DNA of 64,000 nt from Agromyces sp. H17E-10 (GCF_022919715.1 NZ_CP095042.1:3472001-3536000), one strand, 5' to 3'. Shown: positions 1-8,831, counted from the stretch's first letter. Notes: a model not told the origin generated them from the letters alone. Numbers and translations: made by a program.

Positions 1-1565
1 CAGGGACGCAACGCGTCGGCGACCTGGGCGGTCGCGCGCTCGCCGAGCGCCGCGAGCTCGGGGGTCGGTGCCGCTGAGACGGCGAACAGCGCGTACTCGC
101 CGTCGAGGTGCGAGAGCGCACCGTCGTGCGGGCGGGCGAGCGCCCCGCCGAGGTGTCGGAGCTCTGCGGCCATGAGCGGGGTCGCGACGCCGGGGCCGGC
201 TGCGGCGAGCAGCGCGTCGATCGCCGACTGCGGGAGCCCGGCCAGCATCACGTGGTCGGAGACGCCGGGGGTCGGGGCCGGCGGGTCCATGTGCACGGCG
301 AGCAGCCCGGCCGACGGCATGCGGCCGAACGTGTCGAGCTCGGGCGCGAGGGCGCGCAGCGGCGCGAGCAGTTCGGCCGCCCGCTCATCGCCCTCGAGCA
401 GCGCGCCGTCGATGACGACGAGTTCTCGGCCGCTGAGGAACGGCGGCAGCTCGGGCAGCGGCGGGAACCGCATGAGGCGCAGCGCCGTCGTGACCGACTC
501 GGGCAGCGTGCCCGTCCACTCCGCCCACGCGCGGACGACGACGGGTGCCGCGGAGAGGTCCCAGAGCAGCATCCCCGCGACGACGTCGGCGACCGGCAGC
601 AGGTCGAGCTCGATCGCGACCACGACGCCGAGCCCGCCGCCACCGCCCCGCAGCGCCCAGAAGAGTGCGGTGTGCTCGTCGGCGCTCGCGCGGACCAGCT
701 CGCCGTCGGCGGTGACGAGCTCGATCGCCCGCACCGACGATGCGGCGAGGCCGTGCGCGCGACCGTAGAACGAGAGGCCGCCGCCGAGCACGTACCCCGC
801 GACCGCGACGTCACCGGCGCTGCCGTGCAACGCCGTCAGCCCGTGCGGCGCGGCGGCCGCGACGACGTCCTGCCAGAGCGCGCCGCCCGCGATGCGCGCG
901 ATGCGCGCCGCCGGATCGATCTCGACGCCCGTGAGCTCGTGCAGGCGCAGGAGGAGCAGGTCGTCGAAGGGTGCATCGGCGATGGCGGATGCCGCGTGGC
1001 CGGTGCTCTGCGGCGCGATGCGCAGCCCGTCGGCACGTGCCGCGACGACGGCGCTCACGACCTCGGCGGTGCTCTGCGGCACGGCGACGGCCGCCGGGCG
1101 CTGGGCGACCGCGAGGTTCCACGGACGGCATGCATCCGCGTAGCCCGCGTCATCGGGCAGGAGGACGTGCTCGAGTTCCCGCAGCGCGGTGAGGGTGGTC
1201 AGGGTCGGGTTCATGCTGGTTCCTTCGTGATGGCGCGGTTCAGGTGCGGCCACCGTGGCCTCGAGTCGCACGAGCATGCCGGCGGATCGACCGGGGTCGT
1301 CGGCGACGACCTCGACGACGACGCCGCGCGTGGCCGGGCCGAGTCGTTCGGCGAGGATGCCCAGGAGATCGGCGTCGGGCTCCGCCGACGCGTTACGCAC
1401 CCGGAGGCTCCGCAGCGTCGTGAGCGACAGGCCGCGGCCGACGATGTCGTGCTCGAGACGCACGAACGCGAGGCACAGCTGCGCGGTCGGATCGTCGGCG
1501 TGCACGAGGTCGCCGCGGTCGTCGACGGGTTCGGAGCGGATGGTGGTGGTCACGGATCCCAGCAT
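1..1565 (-). CDS. FAD-binding (PCMH/berberine-bridge type) oxidoreductase with in-frame RidA-like N-terminal segment; C-terminus cut by window edge
   Basis: The reading frame is open from position 1565 to the window edge. From an internal ATG at 1214 the protein looks like a complete start of a flavin oxidoreductase. It has a GHA motif (His73 of that numbering, in PQSTGHAAS), the usual site of covalent FAD attachment, then a glycine-rich FAD-binding segment (AGYVLGGGLSFYG) and a domain rich in WALRGGGGG-type turns. The ~115 codons upstream (1215-1565) stay in frame without a stop, use G/C-ending codons and resemble RidA/YjgF (pattern AQLCLAFVRLEHDI ... GMLVRLEATVA). A good ribosome site (GAAGGA, 6 nt) precedes the 1214 ATG, so the product may be a fusion, a shorter enzyme, or both. 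The substrate is unknown. It is divergent from the LuxR-type regulator at 1667 and shares operators with it. Confidence 0.7.
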   Translation of the reverse strand, partial: MLGSVTTTIRSEPVDDRGDLVHADDPTAQLCLAFVRLEHDIVGRGLSLTTLRSLRVRNASAEPDADLLGILAERLGPATRGVVVEVVADDPGRSAGMLVRLEATVAAPEPRHHEGTSMNPTLTTLTALRELEHVLLPDDAGYADACRPWNLAVAQRPAAVAVPQSTAEVVSAVVAARADGLRIAPQSTGHAASAIADAPFDDLLLLRLHELTGVEIDPAARIARIAGGALWQDVVAAAAPHGLTALHGSAGDVAVAGYVLGGGLSFYGRAHGLAASSVRAIELVTADGELVRASADEHTALFWALRGGGGGLGVVVAIELDLLPVADVVAGMLLWDLSAAPVVVRAWAEWTGTLPESVTTALRLMRFPPLPELPPFLSGRELVVIDGALLEGDERAAELLAPLRALAPELDTFGRMPSAGLLAVHMDPPAPTPGVSDHVMLAGLPQSAIDALLAAAGPGVATPLMAAELRHLGGALARPHDGALSHLDGEYALFAVSAAPTPELAALGERATAQVADALRP

Positions 1566-1588
1566 CGGGACGGCGGTCGCGGGCGACC

Positions 1589-1631
1589 ATCCCAGTTGTG
1601 GGGGGATTTCCGGATCCCAGTGATCTGGGAT
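1589..1631. promoter_or_regulatory. Two operator copies between divergent oxidoreductase and LuxR-type regulator
   Basis: A perfect inverted repeat ATCCCAG-TGAT-CTGGGAT lies at 1614-1631. A degenerate copy starting ATCCCAG lies at 1589-1607. The perfect copy sits just upstream of the expected -35 of the regulator promoter, so the regulator at 1667 probably binds here and controls both divergent genes. That binding is inferred. Confidence 0.6.
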
Positions 1632-1654
1632 GTCGCGGCGGCCGCGGCCGGGCG

Positions 1655-1660
1655 CATACT
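1655..1660 (+). promoter_or_regulatory. Putative -10 box, leaderless
   Basis: CATACT lies 6 nt before the ATG at 1667, the spacing expected for a leaderless actinobacterial transcript. No convincing -35 is visible. Confidence 0.4.
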
Positions 1661-1666
1661 GATCGC

Positions 1667-2800
1667 ATGCACAACCGGTTGCGCGCCGAACGCGCCCGCG
1701 GCGATCTCGACGTGCTCTCGCGCGCCGGGCTCGATCTCGACGACTTCATCGCCGAGGCGACCGAGACCGTCGGGCGGGCCACGCCGTGGGTCGGGGCCTG
1801 CGTCGGCACGCACGATCCGTCGACCATGATGCTCACGAGCGCCCGCAAGTACGGCTCGCTCGTCGCGAACAACGAGCACGACAGGCTCTTCGGCCTGCTC
1901 GAGTACGGCGCGGAGGAGCCGAGCTCGTTCCGCGCACTCGCGCGGTCGGAGTCGCGGGCGATCGGCATGCACGCATCCGACGACCTCGACGTCGAGCGGT
2001 CCGAGCGCACGAACCGGCTGATGCGGCCGATCTACGGGTTCGGCGACGAGGCCCGCCTCGTGTTCCGCGACGGCGCCGGGGTCTGGGGCTGTCTCGCGAT
2101 GTTCCGCGGCTCCGACGACGCGACGTTCTCGCGCGAGGAGATCGACTTCCTCGGCACGCTCTCGGAGTCGTTCGCGCGTGGGGTGCGCGCGGGCATGCTG
2201 ACGCGGCTCGCGTCGTCACCCGCCGCCGAGACCGACGTGTGCGGGCCGGCGGTCGTCATCGTCGGTGCCGACGACGCGGTGTCGCAGATCAGCCTCGGCG
2301 CCGAGGAACGGCTCGCTCAGCTCGCGACGACCGCGCACAGCGGCGACCCCCTGAGCCTCGTGACCGCGCTCGTCGGTGCTGCGCGCCGCATGCTCGCCGT
2401 GCCCGGTTCGCCCATTCCGCGGGCGCGCGTGCGCACGGCGGCGGGCACCTGGCTCGTGCTGCACGCCTCGCCGCTGTCGGGACCCGACGGTGCCGCGGGC
2501 GACGTCGTCATCACGATCGAGGAGGCACGCCCGCCAGAGATCGTCGCGCTCGTCGTCGCGGCCTTCGGGCTCACGCCGCGCGAGCGCGACGTCACGCGGC
2601 TCGTGCTGCAGGGCGTCGAGACGAAGGAGATCGCGGCGACGATGCACGTCTCGGCCTACACCGTGCAGGACCACCTGAAGTCGGTCTTCGAGAAGGCGGG
2701 CGTGCGCAGCCGTCGCGAGCTCATCTCGCGCATCTACTTCGACCAGTACGTGCCGCGGATGGGTTCCGAGGTCGCGCCGAGCGGCTGGTACGCAGGCTGA
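1667..2800 (+). CDS. LuxR-family transcriptional regulator
   Basis: The 377-residue protein ends in a typical LuxR/GerE helix-turn-helix (about residues 300-360): LTPRERDVTRLVLQG, then KEIAATMHVSAYTVQDHLK and VFEKAGVRSRRELI. The N-terminal ~190 residues look like a GAF-type sensory region with no recognisable ligand site. There is no receiver aspartate pattern, so it is more likely a one-component regulator than a response regulator. The start is placed at the ATG with a well-spaced -10 box. The gene is divergent from the FAD oxidoreductase and separated from it by palindromic operators, so it probably regulates that enzyme. Confidence 0.85.
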   Translation: MHNRLRAERARGDLDVLSRAGLDLDDFIAEATETVGRATPWVGACVGTHDPSTMMLTSARKYGSLVANNEHDRLFGLLEYGAEEPSSFRALARSESRAIGMHASDDLDVERSERTNRLMRPIYGFGDEARLVFRDGAGVWGCLAMFRGSDDATFSREEIDFLGTLSESFARGVRAGMLTRLASSPAAETDVCGPAVVIVGADDAVSQISLGAEERLAQLATTAHSGDPLSLVTALVGAARRMLAVPGSPIPRARVRTAAGTWLVLHASPLSGPDGAAGDVVITIEEARPPEIVALVVAAFGLTPRERDVTRLVLQGVETKEIAATMHVSAYTVQDHLKSVFEKAGVRSRRELISRIYFDQYVPRMGSEVAPSGWYAG

Positions 2801-2851
2801 GACCGAGCAGCGGAGCATCCGCCTCGATCAGACCCCTGCGGTGTGCCGGAC

Positions 2852-3616
2852 TCAGCGCTCGTCGTGCTTGGGGCCGCGGTCGAACACGTCGGCGTCGAGC
2901 ACGAGCTGGGCGGCCTCGGCCTCGTCGGTGACGACGTCGGCGCCGGCTGCGGCCGCCTTCTTCGCCTTCGAGCGCTCGCGCAGGTAGTGCCAGAGGGTCA
3001 CGACCGCGGTGCCGCCGACCGCGGCGAGCAGGATGAGGTCGATGTAGTTCTGCACGAAGGTCGCGACGGGCGGGATGAACCCGATCGCGTACCCGAACAT
3101 CGTGAGCCCGAAGCCCCAGAGCACGGCGCCGATGAAGTTGTAGAGGGTGTACATCCACTTGTTCATGTGGCCGACGCCCGCGGCGACGGGGGCGAAGGTG
3201 CGCACGATCGGCACGAAGCGGGCGAGGATGATCGTGATCCCGCCGAACCGGTCGAAGAAGGCGTTCGTGCGTTCGACGTTCTTGACGCTGAAGAGCCCGG
3301 ACTCCTTGCGTTCGAAGATCGCTGGGCCCGCCTTGTGGCCGATGTAGTAGCCCACCTCGCCGCCGATGAACGCGGCGACCCCGATGAGGAGCGCCACCCA
3401 CCACACGCTGATGCCGAACACGCCGTCGGGCGAGCCGTCGAGGGGGTGCGAGAGCAGGCCCGAGATGACGAGCAGCGTGTCGCCGGGCAGCAGGAAGCCG
3501 ACGAGCAGGCCGGTCTCGGCGAAGATGATCGCGCACACGACGAGCAGGGCCCATGGCCCGGCCGAGGCGATGATCGTCTCGGGGTCGAGCCACGGGATGA
3601 GGGCGGTGTGGACCAT
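2852..3616 (-). CDS. DedA family membrane protein
   Basis: The protein has 254 residues. It shows the DedA/SNARE-associated signature: FAETGLLVGFLLPGDTLL near the N-terminus, a GGEVGYYIGHKAG segment, and FGGITIILARFVPIVRTFAP followed by GxxxxxKWMYTLYN. These mark the two re-entrant loops of this integral membrane family, which is linked to lipid carrier (undecaprenyl phosphate/phospholipid) flipping. There are about five hydrophobic segments and a charged, Ala/Lys-rich cytoplasmic tail. The start at 3616 removes a basic, low-complexity upstream extension and has GGAG about 9 nt upstream. It converges with the LuxR-type gene. Confidence 0.9.
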   Translation of the reverse strand: MVHTALIPWLDPETIIASAGPWALLVVCAIIFAETGLLVGFLLPGDTLLVISGLLSHPLDGSPDGVFGISVWWVALLIGVAAFIGGEVGYYIGHKAGPAIFERKESGLFSVKNVERTNAFFDRFGGITIILARFVPIVRTFAPVAAGVGHMNKWMYTLYNFIGAVLWGFGLTMFGYAIGFIPPVATFVQNYIDLILLAAVGGTAVVTLWHYLRERSKAKKAAAAGADVVTDEAEAAQLVLDADVFDRGPKHDER

Positions 3617-3826
3617 TCGGAAGGCTCCAGTCGTCGGACCCCGGTGGTGACCGGGTCGGCGGGCGGCGGGGATACGACGCGAGTCTACCGAGCGGCCCCT
3701 GAGCGCAGCATCCGACTGCGGGATGACTCGCGTCTCACCCCGTGGGGTGAGGAGCGCCTGGAGCGCACGACGTCGTCGGGGTGCCGCCCGGGAAGGCACC
3801 GGTCGGCGGATGTCGGTCGTCGCGCG

Positions 3827-3832
3827 TAGGGT
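3827..3832 (+). promoter_or_regulatory. Putative -10 box, leaderless
   Basis: TAGGGT lies 7 nt before the ATG at 3840, consistent with a leaderless transcript. Confidence 0.45.
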
Positions 3833-3839
3833 CGCGGGC

Positions 3840-4715
3840 ATGCGATACGGGTTCATCTATCCGGGTTCCGATCCCGAGCTCGCGGTCGAACTGGCGGTGC
3901 TCGCCGAGCGACACGGGTGGCACGGCTTCTTCGTCTGGGAGGGAATCTGGGCGACCGACCCGTGGTCGGTGCTCGCGGCGGCGGCGATGCGCACGACGTC
4001 GATCCGACTCGGCACGATGCTCACGCCGGTGCCGCGGCGACGTCCGTGGGAGCTCGCCGGCCAGACGATGACGGTCGACCGCCTCTCGGGCGGTCGGGTC
4101 GTCCTGTCGGCGGGGCTCGGCGTGCCCGAGGACGTCGAGGAGCGGTTCTGGATCTTCGAGCACGATCCCGGTCGACGCGAGCGCGCCGAACTGCTCGACG
4201 AGTCGCTCGAGCTGCTTCCGAAGCTGTGGCGCGGCGAGCCGTTCGAGCACGAGGGTGCGCACTACACGGTGCGGCGCACCGAGCAGATGCTGCCCCTGCC
4301 GCCCGTGCAGCAGCCCGGCATCCCGATCTGGGCGGTCGGACTGTGGCCCCGACCGAAGTCGATGCGTCGCGTCGCACGACTCGACGGCTGGCTGCCGAAC
4401 TTCGCGCCGCCCGGCGAGGGCGCTGCCGGTCCCGATGCGCAACGAGAATTGTTCACCCCCGAGATCGGCGCCGAGGCGATGGCGTGGCTGCGCGCCGAGC
4501 GCGAGCGGCTGGGCGTCGCCGACCGCCCGTTCGACTGGGTGCAGGAGGGCACGACCGCCGGGCTCGACGCTGCCGCCGATGCAGCCGTCGTGCGGCCGTG
4601 GGCAGAGGCCGGTGCCACCTGGTGGCTCGACACGGACTGGTCGGTCCCGGCCGAGCGCATCGAGCCGTATGCGCGCGAGCGCGTGGCGGCCGGGCCGCCC
4701 GCCATCGAGGGCTGA
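3840..4715 (+). CDS. LLM class flavin-dependent oxidoreductase
   Basis: This is a 291-residue luciferase-like monooxygenase-fold protein. It has the N-terminal strand MRYGFIYP, then HGWHGFFVWEG, RLGTMLTPVPRRRPWELA, a DRLSGGRVVLSAGLG loop and the substrate-side IPIWAVGLWPR strand. Such proteins use FMN or F420. The TPVPRRRPWELAGQ stretch is common in the family and does not give a substrate. The start is set by a TAGGGT box 7 nt upstream of the ATG. It is transcribed alone and followed by a strong terminator hairpin at 4754-4790. Confidence 0.85.
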   Translation: MRYGFIYPGSDPELAVELAVLAERHGWHGFFVWEGIWATDPWSVLAAAAMRTTSIRLGTMLTPVPRRRPWELAGQTMTVDRLSGGRVVLSAGLGVPEDVEERFWIFEHDPGRRERAELLDESLELLPKLWRGEPFEHEGAHYTVRRTEQMLPLPPVQQPGIPIWAVGLWPRPKSMRRVARLDGWLPNFAPPGEGAAGPDAQRELFTPEIGAEAMAWLRAERERLGVADRPFDWVQEGTTAGLDAAADAAVVRPWAEAGATWWLDTDWSVPAERIEPYARERVAAGPPAIEG

Positions 4716-4753
4716 CGGGTCGTCGGTCGCCGTTCCGATCGACGGCACGGAGT

Positions 4754-4790
4754 CGGCCCGGGCTCGCGTCGATCTCGAGAGCCCGGGCCG
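4754..4790 (+). terminator. Intrinsic terminator after the LLM oxidoreductase
   Basis: A perfect 12-bp stem (CGGCCCGGGCTC) with a 13-nt loop is followed by TATTT. It lies 39 nt downstream of the stop at 4715. Confidence 0.7.
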
Positions 4791-4958
4791 TATTTCCCCT
4801 GATCCCGGTGACCGAACCACCGGGGGTTGTCGTCCCTACGACCATTTCAGGACATCACGATCGACGCCCCCGCGCGAGGGGTTGACGCGGGGCGAGCCGC
4901 GTGCAGTGGTGCGCAGTTCCGGCGTGCGCCGCCCGTGCACGAGGTGCTGTTCGACGTC

Positions 4959-4964
4959 TACGCT
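4959..4964 (+). promoter_or_regulatory. Putative -10 box, leaderless
   Basis: TACGCT lies 7 nt before the ATG at 4972. Confidence 0.4.
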
Positions 4965-4971
4965 CGGACCG

Positions 4972-6270
4972 ATGGAACCACCCTCTCGCGTCGTCGGCGC
5001 AGCACTGCATCCGGTCCGCACGGTCGAGCCCGACGGCGACGACTTCGCGGATCTCGCCCCGCTGGGTGAGCTCATCGGCGGCGCGCGCGTCGTCGCGCTC
5101 GGCGAGAGCATGCATCGCGTGCACGAGTTCCTCGCGCTGCGGCATCGGGTCTTCCGGTACCTGTCGCTGCACCATGGCTTCACCGCGCTCGCGCTCGAGT
5201 CGGGGTTCGCCGAGGGACTGCTCGTCCAGCGGTGGATCGACGGCGACGACGAGGGGTCGGCGGCCGAGGTCGCGCGTGCGGGCATGACCTACCACTTCGG
5301 CGACTGCGAGGAGTCCGAGGCGCTGCTCGACGCCATGCGCACCGATGGTGCCGCGCGGTACTACGGCCTCGACGTCGGTGCCTCGGGCGCGGGCGGCGCC
5401 CGTCCGATCCTCGAGATCGTGCGCCTCCTCGACCGAGTCGATCCCGGGTACGCGGCGGTCGTGCGCACCGGCGTCCTACCACTGTTCGACTACCTTCCCG
5501 ACGACGACGGCGGGATCGCCTGGGCTGCCCCGGCATTGCACGCCTACTTGGCGTTGCCGGGCGACCGCCGGGATGCGATCACCGCGGGAATCGCTCGACT
5601 CGCCTCCCGGATCGACGCGCTCTGGCCGCAGTACGCCGAGACCGCCGGCGCCGAGGCGGCCTGGACGCTGCGACGCCTCGCCGATACCGCTCGGCTCGGC
5701 GACGGCTTCCTCACGGCGATGATCGAACGTTCCGCGGGCGGGATCACTCCGTCGAGCACGCGCGACGCGCTCATGGCCCGCAGCGTCGAAGCGCTGCTCG
5801 AACGCGAGGAGCGGATCCTCGTCGTCGCTGCGAACGGCCACATCCAGCGTTCCCCGATGCTCGCGCCGCCGTTCGTCACCGAACCGTACCCGACGCTGGG
5901 TACGCACCTGGCCGCGTCGCTCGGCGACGGCTACGTGCCGATCGCGACGACGTTCGGCAGCGGGGAGGTCTGGCTGCACCGGCCGCGCCCCGACGGGCGA
6001 CCGGGGCATTCGGTACCGTTCACTGACTGGCTCGACGCGGCGACGCCCGACAGCCTCGACGCGCTCCTCGCGGCGGCCGGGGTCCCGCTCGGTCTGGTCG
6101 GCTGGCGCGGGCTCGACGACGACGCGCCGCTCTCGCGACTCCTCGACCGAACGCGATCGACGATGAACGGTGACGGCGAGATCCGCTCGACACCGCGGAC
6201 GGCCTTCGACGGCGCGATCCACGTCGACCGGATCAGCCCCTGGCGCACGGTGCTCACCGACGAGGGGTGA
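4972..6270 (+). CDS. Erythromycin-esterase family protein
   Basis: The 432-residue protein has the EreA/EreB-like layout: GARVVALGESMHRVHEFL near residue 45 (the GE..H..E catalytic/metal-like motif), then FTALALESGFAEG, and a C-terminal ILVVAANGHIQRS strand bearing the family histidine. Erythromycin esterases hydrolyse the macrolide lactone, but most family members in environmental actinobacteria have no demonstrated resistance role, so drug specificity is not claimed. The start at 4972 follows a -10-like TACGCT by 7 nt and removes a long unrelated upstream extension. It is monocistronic. Confidence 0.8.
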   Translation: MEPPSRVVGAALHPVRTVEPDGDDFADLAPLGELIGGARVVALGESMHRVHEFLALRHRVFRYLSLHHGFTALALESGFAEGLLVQRWIDGDDEGSAAEVARAGMTYHFGDCEESEALLDAMRTDGAARYYGLDVGASGAGGARPILEIVRLLDRVDPGYAAVVRTGVLPLFDYLPDDDGGIAWAAPALHAYLALPGDRRDAITAGIARLASRIDALWPQYAETAGAEAAWTLRRLADTARLGDGFLTAMIERSAGGITPSSTRDALMARSVEALLEREERILVVAANGHIQRSPMLAPPFVTEPYPTLGTHLAASLGDGYVPIATTFGSGEVWLHRPRPDGRPGHSVPFTDWLDAATPDSLDALLAAAGVPLGLVGWRGLDDDAPLSRLLDRTRSTMNGDGEIRSTPRTAFDGAIHVDRISPWRTVLTDEG

Positions 6271-6345
6271 CGTGCGTCGCGCACCGGATTCGTGGCCGAT
6301 GTCGTCGAGGGGGCGCCGGCGGCGGGTCGAGCCGAGCCGAGTCGA

Positions 6346-6367
6346 CTCGCGTCGCGTCGCGTCGCGT
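6346..6367. repeat. Short GTCGC tandem repeat
   Basis: Three exact GTCGC units and one near copy abut the 3' end of the tRNA-Leu gene. No role is evident. Confidence 0.5.
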
Positions 6368-6448
6368 GCGGAAGGAGGGACTTGAACCCTCACGCCCGAA
6401 GGCACAGGAACCTAAATCCTGCGTGTCTGCCGATTTCACCACTCCCGC
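6367..6448 (-). tRNA. tRNA-Leu(UAG)
   Basis: Read on the minus strand, the 82-nt gene has a 7-bp acceptor stem (GCGGGAG with CTTCCGC, one G-T pair). It also has a D arm with a GG pair, anticodon stem CAGGA/TCCTG around loop TTTAGGT (anticodon TAG), a short class II variable arm and a T arm with GTTCAAGTC. CCA is not encoded. It decodes CUA, a rare codon here. Confidence 0.95.
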
Positions 6449-6603
6449 GAGTGCCCGTTCAGTCTAAGCGGCGTTCTCCCCACCGCTCTCGGGCCCGGTA
6501 TGTCGGTGCCAGCACGGATCCGATCGAATCGACGTGCGCGTAGCGTTCGACGCATGAGCGCGGCTCGTCGGCCGTACTTCGACGTGATCACCCGGGGTGT
6601 GGC

Positions 6604-7392
6604 ATGGCGTGGCAGGAGTTCTATCGAGCGGGCGGCAACGAATTCGGCATCCTGCCGAATTCGAGGTACTACGGTCCGCAGGGGCATCGCGGTCGTGACT
6701 TCATCCAGCCGCGAGGCACGCCGATCCCGGCGTACCTTCCCGGCCGCGTCGAATCGATCGAGCACTCGCAGTTCATCGGCACCTGCGTGATCGTCCATCT
6801 CGACGAGGGCAGGTTCGCCGGGTGGGCTCACACGATGCGGGTCGCTGTCGATGCGGGCGATCGGGTGGCACCGGGCGACACCATCGCCGAGGTGGCTGGG
6901 CGCTTCGACGACCCCGGCGAATCGTGGGACGGCGAACATTCGCACACGACGCTGGGGCCGTTCGCGAGTTCGATCTTCGAAGGCGCAGTCGAAGACCCGA
7001 TGCATCTCATCGGACCGGCGATCGGCGCCGGGTTCATTGCCGCAGGATTGGGGAACGACATGTTCGAGAACACCGACCGGGATCGGCTGGGCAACGTCTG
7101 GGCGGGCCTGTTCACGGGTGCTTCCGTCGAGATCGACGGAGTGGTCAAGCGGTTCAACTACGGCGTCCTTCCGATCGTCGCGCACAATCAGACGTTGATC
7201 GCGCAGCAGGCCGGGCGCATCGCCGCTCTCGAGGAGATGGTGGCCCAGCTCACCGCGGCGTCGAACGTCTCACTCGATCTCACGCGCGTGGAGGCGGCGC
7301 GAATCGGCGGCGTCGATGACTTCGCCAACCAGAACACGATGCCCGTCTCAGAGGAACTCGACAACATCGACGGTGTCGATGTGATCCGCTAG
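6604..7392 (+). CDS. M23-type metallopeptidase resembling phage endolysins
   Basis: The 262-residue protein has the zinc ligands of LytM/M23 peptidases: HRGRD (H-x3-D, about residues 29-33) and HSH in GEHSHTT (about residues 112-114), with a beta-rich fold between them. M23 enzymes cut peptidoglycan cross-bridges. There is no signal peptide or membrane segment, which is unusual for a cell-wall hydrolase of the host but normal for phage lysins released by a holin. The C-terminal third contains a heptad-like helix (QQAGRIAALEEMVAQL). No other phage genes are nearby, so it may be an isolated phage-derived gene beside tRNA-Leu. Origin is inferred. Confidence 0.75.
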   Translation: MAWQEFYRAGGNEFGILPNSRYYGPQGHRGRDFIQPRGTPIPAYLPGRVESIEHSQFIGTCVIVHLDEGRFAGWAHTMRVAVDAGDRVAPGDTIAEVAGRFDDPGESWDGEHSHTTLGPFASSIFEGAVEDPMHLIGPAIGAGFIAAGLGNDMFENTDRDRLGNVWAGLFTGASVEIDGVVKRFNYGVLPIVAHNQTLIAQQAGRIAALEEMVAQLTAASNVSLDLTRVEAARIGGVDDFANQNTMPVSEELDNIDGVDVIR

Positions 7393-7396
7393 CGCC

Positions 7397-8701
7397 TCAC
7401 GTCGCGGCCGCAAGCGGCCCGATCACACGACGAGGACGCAGCAGCAGCAGCGCGAGCGCGACGAGCACCGTTCCGACGATCGCGAGCTGCAGGTCGAGGA
7501 ACCACTGCATGACGAGGAACGGCGGCACGATCGCGAGCACCATCGCGATCGCGGTCACGAGCGGCGAGGGGGCGCGCCGTCCGGCCGGGATCGTCGTCGG
7601 CAGGCGTTCGAAGCGCACGAGCAGCGGCGCGATCGCGAACACGACGGCGAGCACGACCACGAACATGATCGGCCGCGTGAGCCACCACGCCGGGCTGCCC
7701 GGCTCGGGTGCCGCGCCGGGAATGAGGAGCGAGAGCCCCTCGACCATGATGATGACCGGCAGGTGCCAGAGGTACACCGTCATCGCGCGGCTGCCGACGA
7801 GGTAGACGACCGCCTGGGCGGCCCGCCGGTGCATGAGTGCGTCGAGCGGGCGGTGCAGGGCGCTCAGCAGGCTGATCTGGGCGATGCCGAGCAGCAGGAG
7901 GGGCACGGTCGGCGGGTTGAGGTTCACGAGCATGTCGGGGGAGTACCAGCCCGCGGCGACGAGCGGCCAGATGACGAGGTAGGCCGCCGCCGCGATGCCG
8001 ACGAGCGTCGCGATGCGGCGGCGCCGGAACCATCCGTCGGCGTACCAGAAGCCGAGCTGCTGCACGAAGAGCCAGACGAACAGCAGGTTCACGAGACCGA
8101 TCTCGGTGATGCCCGTCGCGACGCGCACGGCGTCGACCACGACCGCGCCCGCCGCGAGCAGTGCGAGCGTTGCTCGTGGTGCGCGGGCGTGCAGCTGCGT
8201 CATCCACGGCACCGCGCACTGGGCGATGAGGAACGCGGCGAGGAACCAGAGCGGCGAGCCCGCCCCCGTGGCGACGGTGTCGAGCAGGGCCGGGTCGACG
8301 CCGGCGAGCGTCGCCGCGCCGAGCACGACCGCGAAGAAGGCGAACAGCGGCAGCGAGGGGCCGCTGAGCCGCAGCACCCGCCCGCGGACGAACGCCGTCG
8401 CGTCGCCGCCCCGGCGGCTGAGGCTGCGCCACGCCGCGAGCGCTGTGAAGCCGCCGACCGCGAAGAAGAGCGGCATGATCTGCCCGACCCAGGTGGCGGC
8501 GGCGAACCACGGCTGCGCCTCGAGCGGGCGTGAGACGACGAGCGCGCCGTCGGGTGCGTACCCGACGCCGATCATGAGCAGGTGGATGACGACGACGAGC
8601 AGGATGCACGCCACCCGGGCGAGGTCGACGACGAGATCGCGCGAGGCGAGGGCGGCGGCGCGCGCGGTGTCGGCGGGCGTGGATCGCGGCGATGCGGTCA
8701 A
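7397..8701 (-). CDS. Acyltransferase 3 family integral membrane protein
   Basis: The 434-residue protein has about ten hydrophobic segments. It starts with RDLVVDLARVACILLVVVIHL, the acyltransferase 3 signature (D..R....hhVhxxH) with its essential histidine, followed by PLFFAVGGFTAL. These enzymes O-acylate cell-surface sugars or lipids; the substrate cannot be read here. The start is a TTG at 8701 preceded by GGAG with a 5-nt gap. Upstream in-frame sequence is basic and unlike the family. The gene lies downstream of a terminator hairpin and is probably transcribed alone. Confidence 0.85.
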   Translation of the reverse strand: MTASPRSTPADTARAAALASRDLVVDLARVACILLVVVIHLLMIGVGYAPDGALVVSRPLEAQPWFAAATWVGQIMPLFFAVGGFTALAAWRSLSRRGGDATAFVRGRVLRLSGPSLPLFAFFAVVLGAATLAGVDPALLDTVATGAGSPLWFLAAFLIAQCAVPWMTQLHARAPRATLALLAAGAVVVDAVRVATGITEIGLVNLLFVWLFVQQLGFWYADGWFRRRRIATLVGIAAAAYLVIWPLVAAGWYSPDMLVNLNPPTVPLLLLGIAQISLLSALHRPLDALMHRRAAQAVVYLVGSRAMTVYLWHLPVIIMVEGLSLLIPGAAPEPGSPAWWLTRPIMFVVVLAVVFAIAPLLVRFERLPTTIPAGRRAPSPLVTAIAMVLAIVPPFLVMQWFLDLQLAIVGTVLVALALLLLRPRRVIGPLAAAT

Positions 8702-8779
8702 GTTCGCTCCGGGTTCGGCGGGTCGGTGGGTCCGGCGGCCGAGCCTCGGTCGGCGGTGAGCCGAGCCTAGCAACGCGAC

Positions 8780-8812
8780 GGCGCCCCTCCACGAAGGGTG
8801 TGGAGGGGCGCC
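8780..8812 (-). terminator. Hairpin terminator after the permease-prefix gene
   Basis: A perfect 13-bp stem (GGCGCCCCTCCAC) with a 7-nt loop lies 19 nt beyond the stop of the minus-strand gene ending at 8832. There is no clear U run. Confidence 0.55.
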
Positions 8813-8831
8813 CTGATGCCGCCGACGAGGG

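Noticed and set aside
6367..7392. Prophage integrated at tRNA-Leu
   Set aside because: The lysin lies on the 5' side of the tRNA, no duplicate tRNA 3' end is visible, and no other phage genes are present.
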